A stretch of 64,000 nt of DNA from Variovorax sp. HW608 (GTDB lineage: Bacteria; Pseudomonadota; Gammaproteobacteria; Burkholderiales; Burkholderiaceae_C). The stretch covers positions 5,420,229 through 5,484,228 of the forward strand of contig NZ_LT607803.1 in assembly GCF_900090195.1 (NCBI RefSeq), read 5' to 3'. Below the pieces are notes generated by a model. It made no database searches, was not told where the DNA came from, and was given only the letters and a program-made list of their open reading frames with translations. Position numbers and translations under genes: made by a program. Below are positions 1 through 10,300 of the stretch, piece by piece; position 1 is the stretch's first letter, and each line of letters opens with the position of its first letter.

Positions 1-41
1 TAGGGGCAAACCCTTGGATATGCCTTCCGGCAGAGGTCAGG

Positions 42-974
42 TCAGGCGCCGTTTCGGCGCGCCGCCCGCGCATTCAGATACACCGCGTAGAGCGAGGTCG
101 TGGCGCAGATGAAGAGCCGGTTGAGCTTCGGACCGCCGAAGCACACGTTGGCGACGACCTCGGGCAGGTGGATCTTGCCGATCAGCGTGCCGTCCGGCGT
201 GTAGCAGTGCACGCCGTCGCCCGCGCTGCTCCAGAGGTGGCCATTGGCGTCGATGCGAAAGCCATCGAAGAGACCGTTGCCGCAGGTGGCGAAGACCTCG
301 CCGCCGCCGAGACTGCGGCCATCGTCCGCGACCTGGAAGCGGCGGATGTGGCGCGGGCCGTCCGCGACATGCGTCGCGCCGGTGTCGGCCACGTACAGCA
401 GCCGCTCGTCGGGCGAGAAGGCCAGGCCGTTGGGTTGCACGAAGCCATCCGCCACGCGCGCCACCGAGCCGTCCTGCGGATCGATGCGAAAGACGCAGCG
501 GTCGCCGATCTCGCTCGGCGCGGCGTCGCCTTCGTAGTCGCTGTCGATGCCGTAGCTCGGGTCCGAGAACCAGATGCTGCCGTCGGACTTCACCACCACG
601 TCGTTCGGCGAGTTGAAGCGCTTGCCTTCGTGGTGCGATGCGAGCACGGTGCGCGAGCCGTCGTGCTCGGTGCGCGACACGCAGCGTCCGCGATGCTCGC
701 AGGAGACCAGCCGGCCCTGCAGGTCCACGGTGTGGCCGTTGCTGTTGAGCGCCGGCTGGCGGAAGACCGAGACCGAGCCGTCGGTTTCGTCCCAGCGCAT
801 CATGCGGTCGTTCGGGATGTCGGACCACACGAGATAGCGCCCGGCCGCGAACCAGGCCGGCCCCTCGGCCCAGCGGCAGCCGGTGTAGAGCTTTTCGACG
901 TGCACGGTCGGGAAGATGAGCCGGCTGAAGCGGGGGTCGAGCACCTCGTAGCTGGCGGCGGTTTCGATCGTCAT
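42..974 (-). CDS. SMP-30/gluconolactonase-family lactonase
   Basis: Predicted SMP-30/regucalcin-type beta-propeller of 310 residues; the family hydrolyses sugar lactones with one divalent metal. Visible signatures are EGPAWF (residues 37-42, with the metal-ligand Glu), SPNDVVV (122-128, conserved Asn) and QPNGLAFSPDE (180-190). An AAGGAGA ribosome site sits just upstream of the ATG at 974. It is the last visible gene of the leftward sugar ABC operon, 27 bp behind a permease, so a role in lactone hydrolysis after sugar uptake and oxidation is a reasonable inference. The actual sugar cannot be read from the sequence. The 41 bases left of it hold no recognisable feature. Confidence 0.9.
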   Translation of the reverse strand: MTIETAASYEVLDPRFSRLIFPTVHVEKLYTGCRWAEGPAWFAAGRYLVWSDIPNDRMMRWDETDGSVSVFRQPALNSNGHTVDLQGRLVSCEHRGRCVSRTEHDGSRTVLASHHEGKRFNSPNDVVVKSDGSIWFSDPSYGIDSDYEGDAAPSEIGDRCVFRIDPQDGSVARVADGFVQPNGLAFSPDERLLYVADTGATHVADGPRHIRRFQVADDGRSLGGGEVFATCGNGLFDGFRIDANGHLWSSAGDGVHCYTPDGTLIGKIHLPEVVANVCFGGPKLNRLFICATTSLYAVYLNARAARRNGA

Positions 975-1001
975 GGAGTCTCCTTGGGAATCCGGGTGTG
1001 C

Positions 1002-1970
1002 TCAGCCGGTCTGCCGGCGGCCGCGGCCATAGACCAGCAGCATCGTGATGATGACGACGCCATAGATGACCTGCCGCCCCATCTCGGGAATCTGCATCAC
1101 CGAGAGTATCGATTGGAGCAGGGTGATCAGGATCACCCCGACCACGGTGCCGAGGTACGCGCCCTGGCCGCCGAGGATGTTGGTGCCGCCCAGCACCACG
1201 GCCGCAATGGCCGGCAACTGGTAGGCGTCGCCCATCGCCTGGTAGGCCTTGGTCGAATAGCCGGTCAGGAGCACGCCGGCCGCCGCCGAGCACGCGCCCG
1301 CGATCACGAAGCACAAGAGCGTCACGCGGCGCGTGTCGATGCCCGACAGGTACGCGGCGCGCTCGCGGTTGCCCACCGCGTAGATCGCCCGGCCGAAGGT
1401 CGTGCGATGCAGGAGGAACATCGTGGCCGCGCCGAGCGCGATCCACACCAGGAGCGCGTTCGGAATGCCGAGCAGCGAGCGGCCGGTCGCGATCAGGTGC
1501 ATCGCGGGCGTGGCGCGGTCCTGCGGCGCGAAGCCGCCGGTGTGCACCACGATCAAGCCCTGCGCGACCGCGTTGATGCCGAGCGTGAAGATCATCGAGG
1601 GCACGCGCAGGTAGGCCACGCCGATGCCGTTGACCAGCCCCAGTGCCGCGCCGCACAGGATGCCGAAGGGGATCGCGATCGCCGCGCCCGCGCCGCCCCA
1701 CCAGCCCGCGGCGGCGGCCGACATCATGCCGCCTACCGTGACCAGCCACGGCACCGAGAGGTCGATGCCGCCGAGCAGGATCACCAGCATCGCGCCGGTG
1801 GCGATCACGCCGAGGAAGGAGGCGATCTGCAACTGCAGCAGCAGGTAGTCCGGCGAGAGGAAGTTCTTCGAATAGAGGCTGCCGACGAGCAGCAGCGCGA
1901 CGGTGCACAGCGCGCCCGCGAGCACCGGCAGATGCCCCGATCGCCTGAACCGCAACGCTAGGCTGCTCAT
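1002..1970 (-). CDS. Sugar ABC transporter permease (RbsC family)
   Basis: A 322-residue polytopic inner-membrane protein of the ribose/xylose-type (CUT2) ABC permease family. It has a run of hydrophobic segments, the LLGGIDLSVPWL motif in its first half and the conserved cytoplasmic loop GGTNILGGQGAYLG in its second half, which contacts the ATPase. The start at 1970 (MSSLALRF) was chosen because it gives the usual family length; a longer upstream reading would run through the neighbouring permease gene in another frame. It lies 8 bp behind the second permease; the pair probably forms a heterodimeric channel, as in two-permease CUT2 systems. Confidence 0.9.
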   Translation of the reverse strand: MSSLALRFRRSGHLPVLAGALCTVALLLVGSLYSKNFLSPDYLLLQLQIASFLGVIATGAMLVILLGGIDLSVPWLVTVGGMMSAAAAGWWGGAGAAIAIPFGILCGAALGLVNGIGVAYLRVPSMIFTLGINAVAQGLIVVHTGGFAPQDRATPAMHLIATGRSLLGIPNALLVWIALGAATMFLLHRTTFGRAIYAVGNRERAAYLSGIDTRRVTLLCFVIAGACSAAAGVLLTGYSTKAYQAMGDAYQLPAIAAVVLGGTNILGGQGAYLGTVVGVILITLLQSILSVMQIPEMGRQVIYGVVIITMLLVYGRGRRQTG

Positions 1971-1978
1971 GCCTGGCC

Positions 1979-2965
1979 TCACCGGAAGATCTCGAGCCGG
2001 TTGTCGACCTTGAGCAGCCGCAGCGACCCGAAGCTCACCGCGGCCAGCAGGATCACGCCCTGGAACAGCGGCTGCCACAGCGGCTCGAGGTCGAACACGA
2101 AGAGCAGGTCGCCGATGGTGCGCAGCACCAGCGCGCCGAAGATCGAACCGATCGCGCTGCCCGAACCGCCGGCGAGCGAGGTGCCGCCGATCACTACCGC
2201 GGCGATCGAGTTCAGCGTGTAGACGCCGCCGATGGCCGACGAGGCCTCGCCCGAGTAGGTCACGAAGGTGAGCAGCAGCCCGCCGATGGCCGCCAGCAGG
2301 CCCGCGAGCGTGTAGGTGACGATCTTCGCGCGGCCGATCGCGACGCCGGACATGTAGCTCGCGTTTTCGGACGAGCCGATCGCCAGCGCCGCGCGTCCGG
2401 TCACCGAACGGCGCCAGGGTACCCATACCAGGAGCACCACCACGATGAGCACCACCAGCATCGTGGGGATGCCGCCGGGCAGGGCGCCCGTGAGCGCATC
2501 GGCCAGGCCCGCCTGCACGTCGCCGCCCGGCACCGGCCGCAGGCCCAGCGCGAGGCCGAAGTAGATGATGCCGGTGGCCAGCGTGGTGATGATCGGCTGC
2601 AGGCGGCCGTAGACGATGATGATCCCGTTGATGAAGCCGCACAGCGCGCCGGTCGCCAGCACCGCGACCACGCCGAGTCCCGCCTGCAGCGGCGTGCCGA
2701 GCACGAGGTGCGAGGCCATGCAGTTGGCGAGCACGAACACCATGCCCACCGAGAGGTCGATGCCCGCGGTCAGCACCGGCAGCGTCTGCGCCATCGCGAC
2801 GATCGCGAGCAGCACGCCCTTGTTGGCCGCGGTGGTCAGCACCGGCGTGCTCCAGCCGACCGGATGCTTGGCGATGTAGAGCGCGAAGATGACGACGAAC
2901 ATCGCCGCGGTCGCGAGGACGGCGCGGTGCTCGCGCAGGTAAAAGCGCCAATCGGCGTGCTTCAT
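1979..2965 (-). CDS. Sugar ABC transporter permease (RbsC family)
   Basis: Second CUT2-type permease of the operon, 328 residues, with about eight to ten hydrophobic segments, the TAGIDLSVGM motif near residue 55 and the coupling loop GGTSLAGGSGSAIG in the C-terminal half. The ATG at 2965 overlaps the stop of the ATPase gene by four bases (ATGA), which fixes the start and suggests translational coupling. Together with the neighbouring permease it would form the translocation pore fed by the periplasmic binding protein encoded at the head of the operon. Confidence 0.9.
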   Translation of the reverse strand: MKHADWRFYLREHRAVLATAAMFVVIFALYIAKHPVGWSTPVLTTAANKGVLLAIVAMAQTLPVLTAGIDLSVGMVFVLANCMASHLVLGTPLQAGLGVVAVLATGALCGFINGIIIVYGRLQPIITTLATGIIYFGLALGLRPVPGGDVQAGLADALTGALPGGIPTMLVVLIVVVLLVWVPWRRSVTGRAALAIGSSENASYMSGVAIGRAKIVTYTLAGLLAAIGGLLLTFVTYSGEASSAIGGVYTLNSIAAVVIGGTSLAGGSGSAIGSIFGALVLRTIGDLLFVFDLEPLWQPLFQGVILLAAVSFGSLRLLKVDNRLEIFR

Positions 2966-4488
2966 GCTGCGGCCCGTTCCAGGTTCAGGGCGCTCGACAC
3001 CAGCGCCCGTTCGGTGAGTTCCGCGCCGGCCAGCCAGCGCACGATCCGCCCGTCGTAGAAGACCGCGACGCGGTCGCAGCAGCCGATCAGCTCCGCGTAG
3101 TCGGTCGAATAGAGCATCACTGCCGCGCCCTCGTCGGCCAGCGTGCGCACCAGTGCATAGATCTCCTGCTTGGTGCCGACGTCGATGCCGCGCGTCGGGT
3201 CGTTCAAGAGCAGGATGCGCGGCGCATTGATCAACCATTTTCCGATCACCACCTTCTGCTGGTTGCCGCCCGAGAGCGTGGCGACCGGATCGCCGGTGTC
3301 CGGCGCCTTGATCGACAGGCGGCGCACCATCCGCGAGACCGCCTCGGCCTCGTCCGCAGCAATCAGCACGCCGGCACGGCTCAGGCGGTCGAGCGCGGCG
3401 AGGCTCAGGTTCTCCTTGACCGACATGGGCAGCATCAGGCCGTCGGTCTTGCGGTCCTCGGGCACCAGCGCGATGCCGAGGCGCCTGCTCTTGGCCTGCC
3501 TGGGATCGCGCACCGACGCGGGCCGGCCCTGGAGGCGCACCTCACCGGTCACGCCGCGCAGCACGCCGAAGAGCGAAAGGAAGAATTCGCGCTGCCCCTG
3601 GCCGTCGAGCCCGCCGAGCCCGACGATCTCGCCGGGCCACACCGCCATGTCGATGTCGTGCAGCCGGTTGCTCCACGAGAGGGCGCGCGTCTCCAGGGCC
3701 GGTGCGCCGCCGGCGTCCGCGGCACGCGGCGGCGGCTTGGGCGGAAAGGCGTGCGCGATGTCGCGGCCGATCATCATCTCGATGGTTTCCGCGTCGCTGC
3801 GCGTGCCGGCCTCGAAGGTCGCGACATGGCTGCCGTTGCGGAATACCGAGCAGTCGTCGGCCAGCTCGGCGATCTCCTTCATGCGGTGCGAGATGTAGAT
3901 GATCGCGAGGCCTTCGCTGCGCAGGCGCTTGAGCAGCGAAAAGACGCGCTCCACGTCCGCCGTGGTCAGGGCCGAGGTCGCCTCGTCGAGGATCAGGATC
4001 TTCGGATCGCGCGCGAGCGCCTTCGCGATCTCGACCATCTGCCGCCGCGACAGCGTCAGGCTATCGACCGGCGCCAGCGGGTGGATGTCTTGCGCCCCCG
4101 CGCGTGCCAGCGCGGCCTCGGCGATGCGGCGCTGCGCCTGGCGGTCGATCAGGCCATGCCGGCGCGGCGGATTGGTGATGCAGATGTTGTCCGCGACAGA
4201 GAGGTCCGGCATCAGCGACAGCTCCTGGAAGATGCACGCGATGCCGGCCGCGACCGCCTCCTGGGGATGCGAGAAGCGGCGCTCCGTGCCCTCCAGCACG
4301 ATGCGGCCCTCGTCGGGCTGCACCACGCCGGCCATGATCTTGATGAGCGTCGACTTGCCGGCGCCGTTCTCGCCGAGCACCGCGTGGATGCGGCCCGGTG
4401 CAGAGGCGAAGCTGGCGCGCTCCAGCGCCCGCACGCCGCCGTAGCGCTTGGAGACGTCGACCAGCCGCAGGATCGGTGCCAAAGCCAA
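2962..4488 (-). CDS. Sugar ABC transporter ATP-binding protein (two ABC domains)
   Basis: RbsA/XylG-type ATPase of 508 residues with two fused ABC domains, the normal length for the family. The N-terminal half has a full Walker A (GENGAGKST, residues 39-47), an LSRRQ signature and the Walker B ILILDEATS. The C-terminal half has a degenerate Walker A (GGLDGQGQRE, lacking the Lys), an LSGGNQQK signature and ILLLNDPTRGID. The degenerate second site is usual in this family. It energises uptake by the two permeases that follow, and its stop overlaps the next start by 4 bp. Confidence 0.93.
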   Translation of the reverse strand: MALAPILRLVDVSKRYGGVRALERASFASAPGRIHAVLGENGAGKSTLIKIMAGVVQPDEGRIVLEGTERRFSHPQEAVAAGIACIFQELSLMPDLSVADNICITNPPRRHGLIDRQAQRRIAEAALARAGAQDIHPLAPVDSLTLSRRQMVEIAKALARDPKILILDEATSALTTADVERVFSLLKRLRSEGLAIIYISHRMKEIAELADDCSVFRNGSHVATFEAGTRSDAETIEMMIGRDIAHAFPPKPPPRAADAGGAPALETRALSWSNRLHDIDMAVWPGEIVGLGGLDGQGQREFFLSLFGVLRGVTGEVRLQGRPASVRDPRQAKSRRLGIALVPEDRKTDGLMLPMSVKENLSLAALDRLSRAGVLIAADEAEAVSRMVRRLSIKAPDTGDPVATLSGGNQQKVVIGKWLINAPRILLLNDPTRGIDVGTKQEIYALVRTLADEGAAVMLYSTDYAELIGCCDRVAVFYDGRIVRWLAGAELTERALVSSALNLERAAA

Positions 4489-4505
4489 AACGGTCGTGTT
4501 GCCGC

Positions 4506-5627
4506 TCAGTTGTTCTTCTCGTCCTTCGACATGATGTCCGTCGCCTTGAGGTTCACGTCGCAGGGCGGGAAATCATTCGTGGTGAAGAAGTTGTCGGTGA
4601 GGTCGGGGAAGTAGTTCTCGCCCGCCTCGAAGTTCGGATGCGTCGCCATCGGGATCGGCACCGAGATCATCTGCGGCATCACCTTGCCCTGCAGCGCGGC
4701 CACGGCGGCCTTCATCGAGATCGCGACCAGACCCGGCGACTGGCCGAGCGAGGCGCACACCAGGCCATCCTTGGCGTGCTCCACGCACAGCTTGCGGAAG
4801 CCGTTCTCGGCCTCGCCCGCAACCGGAATCATCTTGTGCTTGGCGTCGATCAGCGCGCGCACCGCGCCGGTGGAGCCGCCCTGCACGAACATGCCGTCGA
4901 AGTTCTTGTGCACCGCCACCGCATCGGCGACCGCCTTCTGCGCGGTGCCGTCGTCCCAGTTGCCGACGACCTCGACCACCTCGAACTTGTTGCCCGGCGC
5001 TTCCACCACCTTGCGGAAGCCGAGGTGACGGTCGCGGTCCACCGAGTTGCCCGGCACGCCGCGCACTTCGAGCAGCTTGCCGCTCTTGCTCGGGATGTTC
5101 TTGACCACCCATTCGCCGGACTGCTGGCCGATCCCGAGCTGGTCCTCGTTGACCATCATCACCTGGTCGCTGTCGAGCACGTTGTCGAAGGGCACGACCA
5201 CCACGCCGGCCGCATTCGCGCGCTTGATCACCGGCGCGAAGGCGGTGGGGTTGACCGCGATCGTCACGATCGCGTCGTAGCCCGAGTTGATGAAGTTGTC
5301 GATCGCCGCGATCTGCGCCGCGACGTCGGTGCCGGTGGAGACGATCTTGAACTCCTTGATCTGCGACTTCATCTCCGGCGTCGCCGCGTAGGCCTTGGCC
5401 ATCTTGATCATCTGGATGCGCCAGGTGTTGCCCACGAAGCCGTTGGCGAGCGCGATGCGGTACGGCCCCTTCTTGGCCGGCCACTGGAAGTACTTGGTGC
5501 TGGCGTCCCAGGGCTTGAAGCAGGCGGGGTTCTCGCCCGGGCCGCTGACCACCGAGGGGCCGGCCGCCATGGCGGATGCGCAGGCGAATGCCGCGGCTGC
5601 GGCGACGATGCGGGTGCGAAAGATCAT
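4506..5627 (-). CDS. Sugar ABC transporter periplasmic binding protein
   Basis: Periplasmic binding protein 1/ribose-binding type, 373 residues. A signal peptide is clear: positive start, hydrophobic Ala-rich core and an AMA-AG cleavage region near residue 22. The mature part shows the family run PYRIALANGFVGNTWR and an INSGYDAIVTIAVNPTAF segment (the usual aNg.DaIi element), followed by the hinge-region sequence VVVPFDN. ATG at 5627 has an AAGGAGAC ribosome site. It is the first gene of the leftward importer operon (17 bp before the ATPase). The conserved Cys near residue 36 (NPACFKPW) may pair with a late Cys. The ligand is presumably a monosaccharide but is not defined. Confidence 0.9.
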   Translation of the reverse strand: MIFRTRIVAAAAAFACASAMAAGPSVVSGPGENPACFKPWDASTKYFQWPAKKGPYRIALANGFVGNTWRIQMIKMAKAYAATPEMKSQIKEFKIVSTGTDVAAQIAAIDNFINSGYDAIVTIAVNPTAFAPVIKRANAAGVVVVPFDNVLDSDQVMMVNEDQLGIGQQSGEWVVKNIPSKSGKLLEVRGVPGNSVDRDRHLGFRKVVEAPGNKFEVVEVVGNWDDGTAQKAVADAVAVHKNFDGMFVQGGSTGAVRALIDAKHKMIPVAGEAENGFRKLCVEHAKDGLVCASLGQSPGLVAISMKAAVAALQGKVMPQMISVPIPMATHPNFEAGENYFPDLTDNFFTTNDFPPCDVNLKATDIMSKDEKNN

Positions 5628-5735
5628 TGCTGTCTCCTTGTTCTGGACGTGGGGCCCGCCTGAACGTGACCGCCCAAGGGGCGAAACAATGCCGCGCACA
5701 CCTGCACATCGTCCTTTTGGGCAGGTTGCACGATC

Positions 5736-5741
5736 ATCATA
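5736..5741 (-). promoter_or_regulatory. Possible -10 box of the sugar ABC operon
   Basis: TATGAT on the minus strand, about 110 bases upstream of the binding-protein start, in the 199-bp divergent gap shared with thpR. No convincing -35 box was found, so this is a weak call. The surrounding TTTGTATGATGATC is AT-rich against a GC-rich background, which is what makes it stand out. Confidence 0.3.
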
Positions 5742-5826
5742 CAAATTCGCCTTTGCACGGCCGGCTTGGGAATTACCCTTGCCGGGGGCTTTCGATGCCT
5801 CCGGTGCACGTAACCTTTGATTGCAG

Positions 5827-6357
5827 ATGAACGCCCTCCACGAATCGACCCGGCGTCTCTTCATCGGGCTGTTCCCGGGGCCGGCCGTGCGTGCCGCCAT
5901 CGAGGCGCATCGCAAGACGTGGGCGTGGCCGGCGGGCGTGCGGCTCACGAACGGGGCGCGCATCCACATGACGCTGCACTTCCTCGGCCCGGTGGAGCGC
6001 GCGCGCGAACCGCCCCTCGCGCAATGCCTGGCCGACGTGCGCATGCGCGGCATGACGCTGCTGCTGCGCACGCCCGAGGCCTGGCGCAACCCGATCGCCG
6101 TGCTGATGCCCGACGAGCACGAAGGGCTGCGCGCGCTGCACGAGGGCATCGTGCGGCAGGTCGAACGCGCCGGCTTCGTCGTGCCGCCCGAACGCTGGGT
6201 GCCGCATCTGACCCTCGCGCGCAGGACGCGCGGCGCGGTGCCGCCGGGCGGGATGGCGCCGATCGCCTGGCAAGTGAATGAATTCGTACTGGTTTGCTCG
6301 CACACCGCGTATCCGTCGCGCTACGAGTTCATCGCGCACTATCCAGCAAAGGGCTGA
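5827..6357 (+). CDS. thpR: RNA 2',3'-cyclic phosphodiesterase / 2'-5' RNA ligase family
   Basis: A 176-residue member of the 2H phosphoesterase superfamily (LigT/ThpR). The two catalytic HxT motifs are present: HMTLHFLG near residue 48 and HLTLARR near residue 133. The characteristic RLFIGLFP start of LigT proteins lies at residues 10-17. ATG at 5827 is preferred to an in-frame TTG two codons earlier. The family opens 2',3'-cyclic phosphates on RNA; physiological substrates are poorly known. It stands alone between the divergent ABC operon and a response-regulator gene. Confidence 0.88.
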   Translation: MNALHESTRRLFIGLFPGPAVRAAIEAHRKTWAWPAGVRLTNGARIHMTLHFLGPVERAREPPLAQCLADVRMRGMTLLLRTPEAWRNPIAVLMPDEHEGLRALHEGIVRQVERAGFVVPPERWVPHLTLARRTRGAVPPGGMAPIAWQVNEFVLVCSHTAYPSRYEFIAHYPAKG

Positions 6358-6387
6358 TGGTCAGGGTGCTTGCGGCAGAATTTATCG

Positions 6388-7359
6388 ATGAAGAAATTTC
6401 CGGTGGAGGCGAGCCTTCTGCTCGTCGATGACGATCCCAGCATCATCCAGGTGTTGAGTCTCATACTTTCTGATTACTCGACGCTTCGTTTCGCCACCAG
6501 CGGTGCCGACGCGCTGCAACTCAGCAGGGAGGCAACGCCCGATCTGATCCTGCTCGATGCGCAGATGGGCGACATGAGCGGCCTCCAGGTCTGCGAGGCG
6601 CTCAAGGCCGATCCCGCGCTGGCCGATGTGCCGGTGATCTTCGTCAGCAGCCACCAGGAATCCGAGCTCGAAGTCGCGGTGCTCCAGCTGGGCGCGATGG
6701 ACTTCATCCGCAAGCCGTTCGACGCCGAGCAGGTGCTCGCGCGCGTCAACACGCAACTCAAGCTCAAGCGGCTGTCGGACGACCTGCGCCGGCTGTCGCG
6801 CGTCGACGGCCTCACGGGGCTGGCCAACGAGGCCGCCCATGCCGAGACGCTCGCGCGCGAATGCGCCCGCGCCGCGGAGGCTCGGCAGGCGATCGCCCTG
6901 GTGCTGCTGGAGGTCGATTTCTTCCAGTCCTTCGAGGCGCTCTACGACCGCAAGGCCACCGACGCCTGCCTCGCGGCCGTTGGCGATGCGCTCTGCCGCA
7001 GCATGCGGCGGCCGGGTGATGTCGCCGCCCGGATCGATCGCGAGCGCTTTGCGCTGGTGCTCCCCGACACCTCGGCCGACGACGCGCTGCATGTCGCGAA
7101 CCGCGCGCTGCGCGCGGTCGAGTTGCTCGACATCAGCCACCAGGGCTCCGCGGTTTCGCGCCACGTGACTTGCAGTGCGGGCGTGTCTTCCGTCGACGCG
7201 GCGCGGCGTGACGAACTGGCAGCCGCCGGTGTCAGCGCGGTCGACGCGCTCGGCGCCGCGGCCGCGAAGGCGCTTGAGATGGCCGTCGCCGCGGGCCGCG
7301 CGCAGGCCGCTCTGGTGGCTCACGAAGTGCTGCCGGCGCCTGCCGTCGACGCGGGCTGA
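6388..7359 (+). CDS. Response regulator with degenerate GGDEF domain
   Basis: Protein of 323 residues. Residues 9-125 form a receiver domain: acidic pocket D14-D15-D16, phospho-acceptor D57 in LILLDAQMG, and K109 in FIRKPF. The rest resembles a GGDEF domain: it opens with the family linker DGLTGLAN, but the active-site loop reads DRERF (217-221) where GG(D/E)EF is expected, and the metal-binding region is also altered. Cyclic-di-GMP synthesis is therefore unlikely. ATG at 6388 was chosen as the start of the clean receiver domain. It is followed 8 bp later by a hybrid kinase, so it is a likely partner of that kinase. Confidence 0.85.
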   Translation: MKKFPVEASLLLVDDDPSIIQVLSLILSDYSTLRFATSGADALQLSREATPDLILLDAQMGDMSGLQVCEALKADPALADVPVIFVSSHQESELEVAVLQLGAMDFIRKPFDAEQVLARVNTQLKLKRLSDDLRRLSRVDGLTGLANEAAHAETLARECARAAEARQAIALVLLEVDFFQSFEALYDRKATDACLAAVGDALCRSMRRPGDVAARIDRERFALVLPDTSADDALHVANRALRAVELLDISHQGSAVSRHVTCSAGVSSVDAARRDELAAAGVSAVDALGAAAAKALEMAVAAGRAQAALVAHEVLPAPAVDAG

Positions 7360-7367
7360 ACTCTCCC

Positions 7368-10300
7368 GTGGGGATTCGTGAGTCCGCGCGGTCCCTGGTC
7401 TGGCTGATCGTCGGCCTTGGCGGCGCGATCGGCGCCGCATTGCTGCAGCATCAATCGAACGAGTCGCTGGCGCAGGAGCGCTTCGACGCGGTCGCGCGGC
7501 GCGCGGTGGAGCAGCTCTCCTCGCGCATGCATTCCTACGAAACCGGCCTGCGCAGCGCGCGCGGCGCGGTGATCGCCGCGGGCGGAGAGGGCGGCATCAC
7601 CCGGCTGCGTTTCGCGCAGTTCATGGCCTCGCGCGATCTGGAGCGCGAGTTTCCGGGCGCGGGCGGATTCGGCTACATACGGCGCGTGCCGGTCGCGGAG
7701 GAGGCCGCCTTCGTCGCTGCGGCGCGGCTCGACGGCAAGGCCGACTTCCGGATCCATCAGCTCGGCCCGAACGAGGGCGAGCGCTTCGTCATCCAGTTCT
7801 TCGAGCCCTCCGATTCGAACAGTCCGGTGATCGGCCTGGACGTCGCGTCCGAACCCAAGCGGCGCGCCGCCGCCGAACGGTCCATGCGCAGCGGCGAAAC
7901 CACGATCAGCGCGCCGATCACGCTGATCCAGACGGAGCCCAGGAACGCCGGCTTGCGTTCGGTGATCATGCTGCTGCCGATCTATCGGGCCGAGGCGCAA
8001 CTCGGCAGGCTCCAGCAGCGGCAGCGCCGGTCGTCGGCGGCGCGCGGCATGCCGGACGAGGTCTTCGGCTGGGCCTATACGCCGCTGCGGATCGACGAGG
8101 TCCTGAGGGACTTCGATTTCCAGGACGGCGATTTCGCGATGTCGCTCGTCGACGCGACGCCCGGTGGCCGGCCCGAGCGCTTCTTCACTTCGCCGCGGCA
8201 GCCGGACGCCAAGGAGACGGAGCTCAAGACCTCGCTGCCGCTGCAGCTCTATGGGCGGACCTGGCAAGCGGAGATCACGGCGCAGCCGCGCTTCGTCAAC
8301 CAGCTCAACCTGCGCAGCCCCTGGTCGATCCTCCTGATTGGCTCGGTGCTGGCGATGCTGCTGGCGCTGCTCTCGTTCGTGGAGCAGGTCACCCAGCGGC
8401 GCAAGGCACGCGAAGGCGAGCAGCGCTCGCGCCTCGCGGCCATCGTGGCCAGCTCGAACGACGCCGTCATCGGCTGCCGGCTCGACGGCCGGATCACCGA
8501 CTGGAACGCCGCGGCCGCGAAGATCTTCGGCTACAGCGCCGAGGAGGTGCAGGGCCAGCCGCTGCAGTCGCTCCTGCTGCCGCCGGACTACGTGCAGGAA
8601 GAGGAGACGCTGCTGCGGCACATCGCCGACGGCAAGTCGGTCGCCGCCTTCGAGACCTTCCGCCGGCACCGCGACGGATCGCCGGTGGCGGTGTCGGTGG
8701 CCGCGGCGCCGATCCTGGCGGCGGACGGCCGCGTGGTCGGCGTCGCCGAGACGATGCGCGACATCACGCACGAAAAGGCGAGCAAGGCGCACATCCTCGA
8801 GCTCAACGCCACGCTCGAGCAGCAGGTGCAGCAGCGCACCGCCGAGCTGGCCGCGCTGTCGCAGCGCGAGCGCGCGATCCTCGACGGCGCGGCGAGCGCG
8901 ATCATCGCGACCGACGTGCGCGGCGTGGTGACGCTGTTCAATCCGGCGGCGGAGGCCTTGCTGGGCTACTCGGCCGCCGAAGTCGTCGACCGGATGGAGA
9001 TGAACGGCTTCCACGATGCGTTCGAACTCCAGGGGCGGGCCATGGCGCTCACCACCGAGGTGGGCCGTGCGCTCGAAGCCGGCGAGGTCTACGCGCCTGC
9101 GCCCGGCACCGGCCGTGCGCAGGCGCGCGAGTGGACCTACGTGCGAAAGGACGGCAGCCGCGTTGCGGTGCACCTGAACGTGAGTCCGCTGCGCGATGCG
9201 CAAGGCGCGGTGCTCGGCTTCATCGCGATCGCGACCGATCTGTCGGAACGCAAGGCGGCCGAACTGCGCCTGCGCTCGAACGAGCGCTTCATGCGCATCG
9301 TGACGGACAACATCCCGGGCGTGGTCGCCTACTGGACGCCGGACCTGCGATGCACCTTCGCCAATGACGCGCACGAGCGCTGGCTGGGCCGCAAGGCCTG
9401 GGAGATGGCCGGCATCACGATGGAAGAGCTCCTGGGGCCGGTGCGCCTGGCCGAGAACCAGCCCCTGATCCGCGCCGCGCTCGCCGGCGAGGACCAGCGC
9501 GTGATGCGCACCCGCGCGATGGTCGATGGCAGCGTCGTGCACTACTGGCTGCACTTCATCCCGGACCGGGACGACGCCGGGGTGGTGCAGGGCTTCATCA
9601 CGGTGGCGGTGGACGTGACCGACATGCGCGAGGCGCAGGCGCAGCTCGAACAGCTCAACGAGGCGCTCAACGAGCGCAGCGCGCAGGCGGAATCGGCGAG
9701 CCGTGCCAAGAGCGAGTTCCTCGCCAACATGAGCCACGAGATCCGCTCGCCGCTCAACACCGTGCTGGGGCTGGCCTACCTGCTGCGCCAGACCGCGCTC
9801 GACGATCGCCAGCGCGAGCTGCTGCAGAAGATCCAGACCGCCAGCACCGCACTGCTCGGCGTCATCAACGACATCCTCGACATCTCGAAGATCGAGGCCG
9901 GCGAGATGGTGATCGAAGCGACCGAGTTCGGCCTGCGCGAGCTGCTCGAAGGCGTCGTCGAGATGGCGGCGGTTGCAGCCGGCAACAAGGACATCGCGCT
10001 CAGGCTCGACGCCGACGATGACCTGCCGCCACGGCTGTGCGGCGACGTCACGCGCATCCGGCAGATCCTGGTGAACCTGCTGAGCAATGCGGTCAAGTTC
10101 ACCGCCAGGGGCTCGGTGCGTCTGCAGGTGCACGCGGTGGCGCGCGACGAGCATGCAGTGCGCCTGCGGCTTTCGGTGACCGACACCGGCATCGGCATCG
10201 AACCCGCCTTGCTCGACCGCCTGTTCACGCCTTTCATGCAGGCCGATTCGTCGACCACGCGGCGCTTCGGCGGCACCGGGCTGGGTTTGTCGATCGTCAG

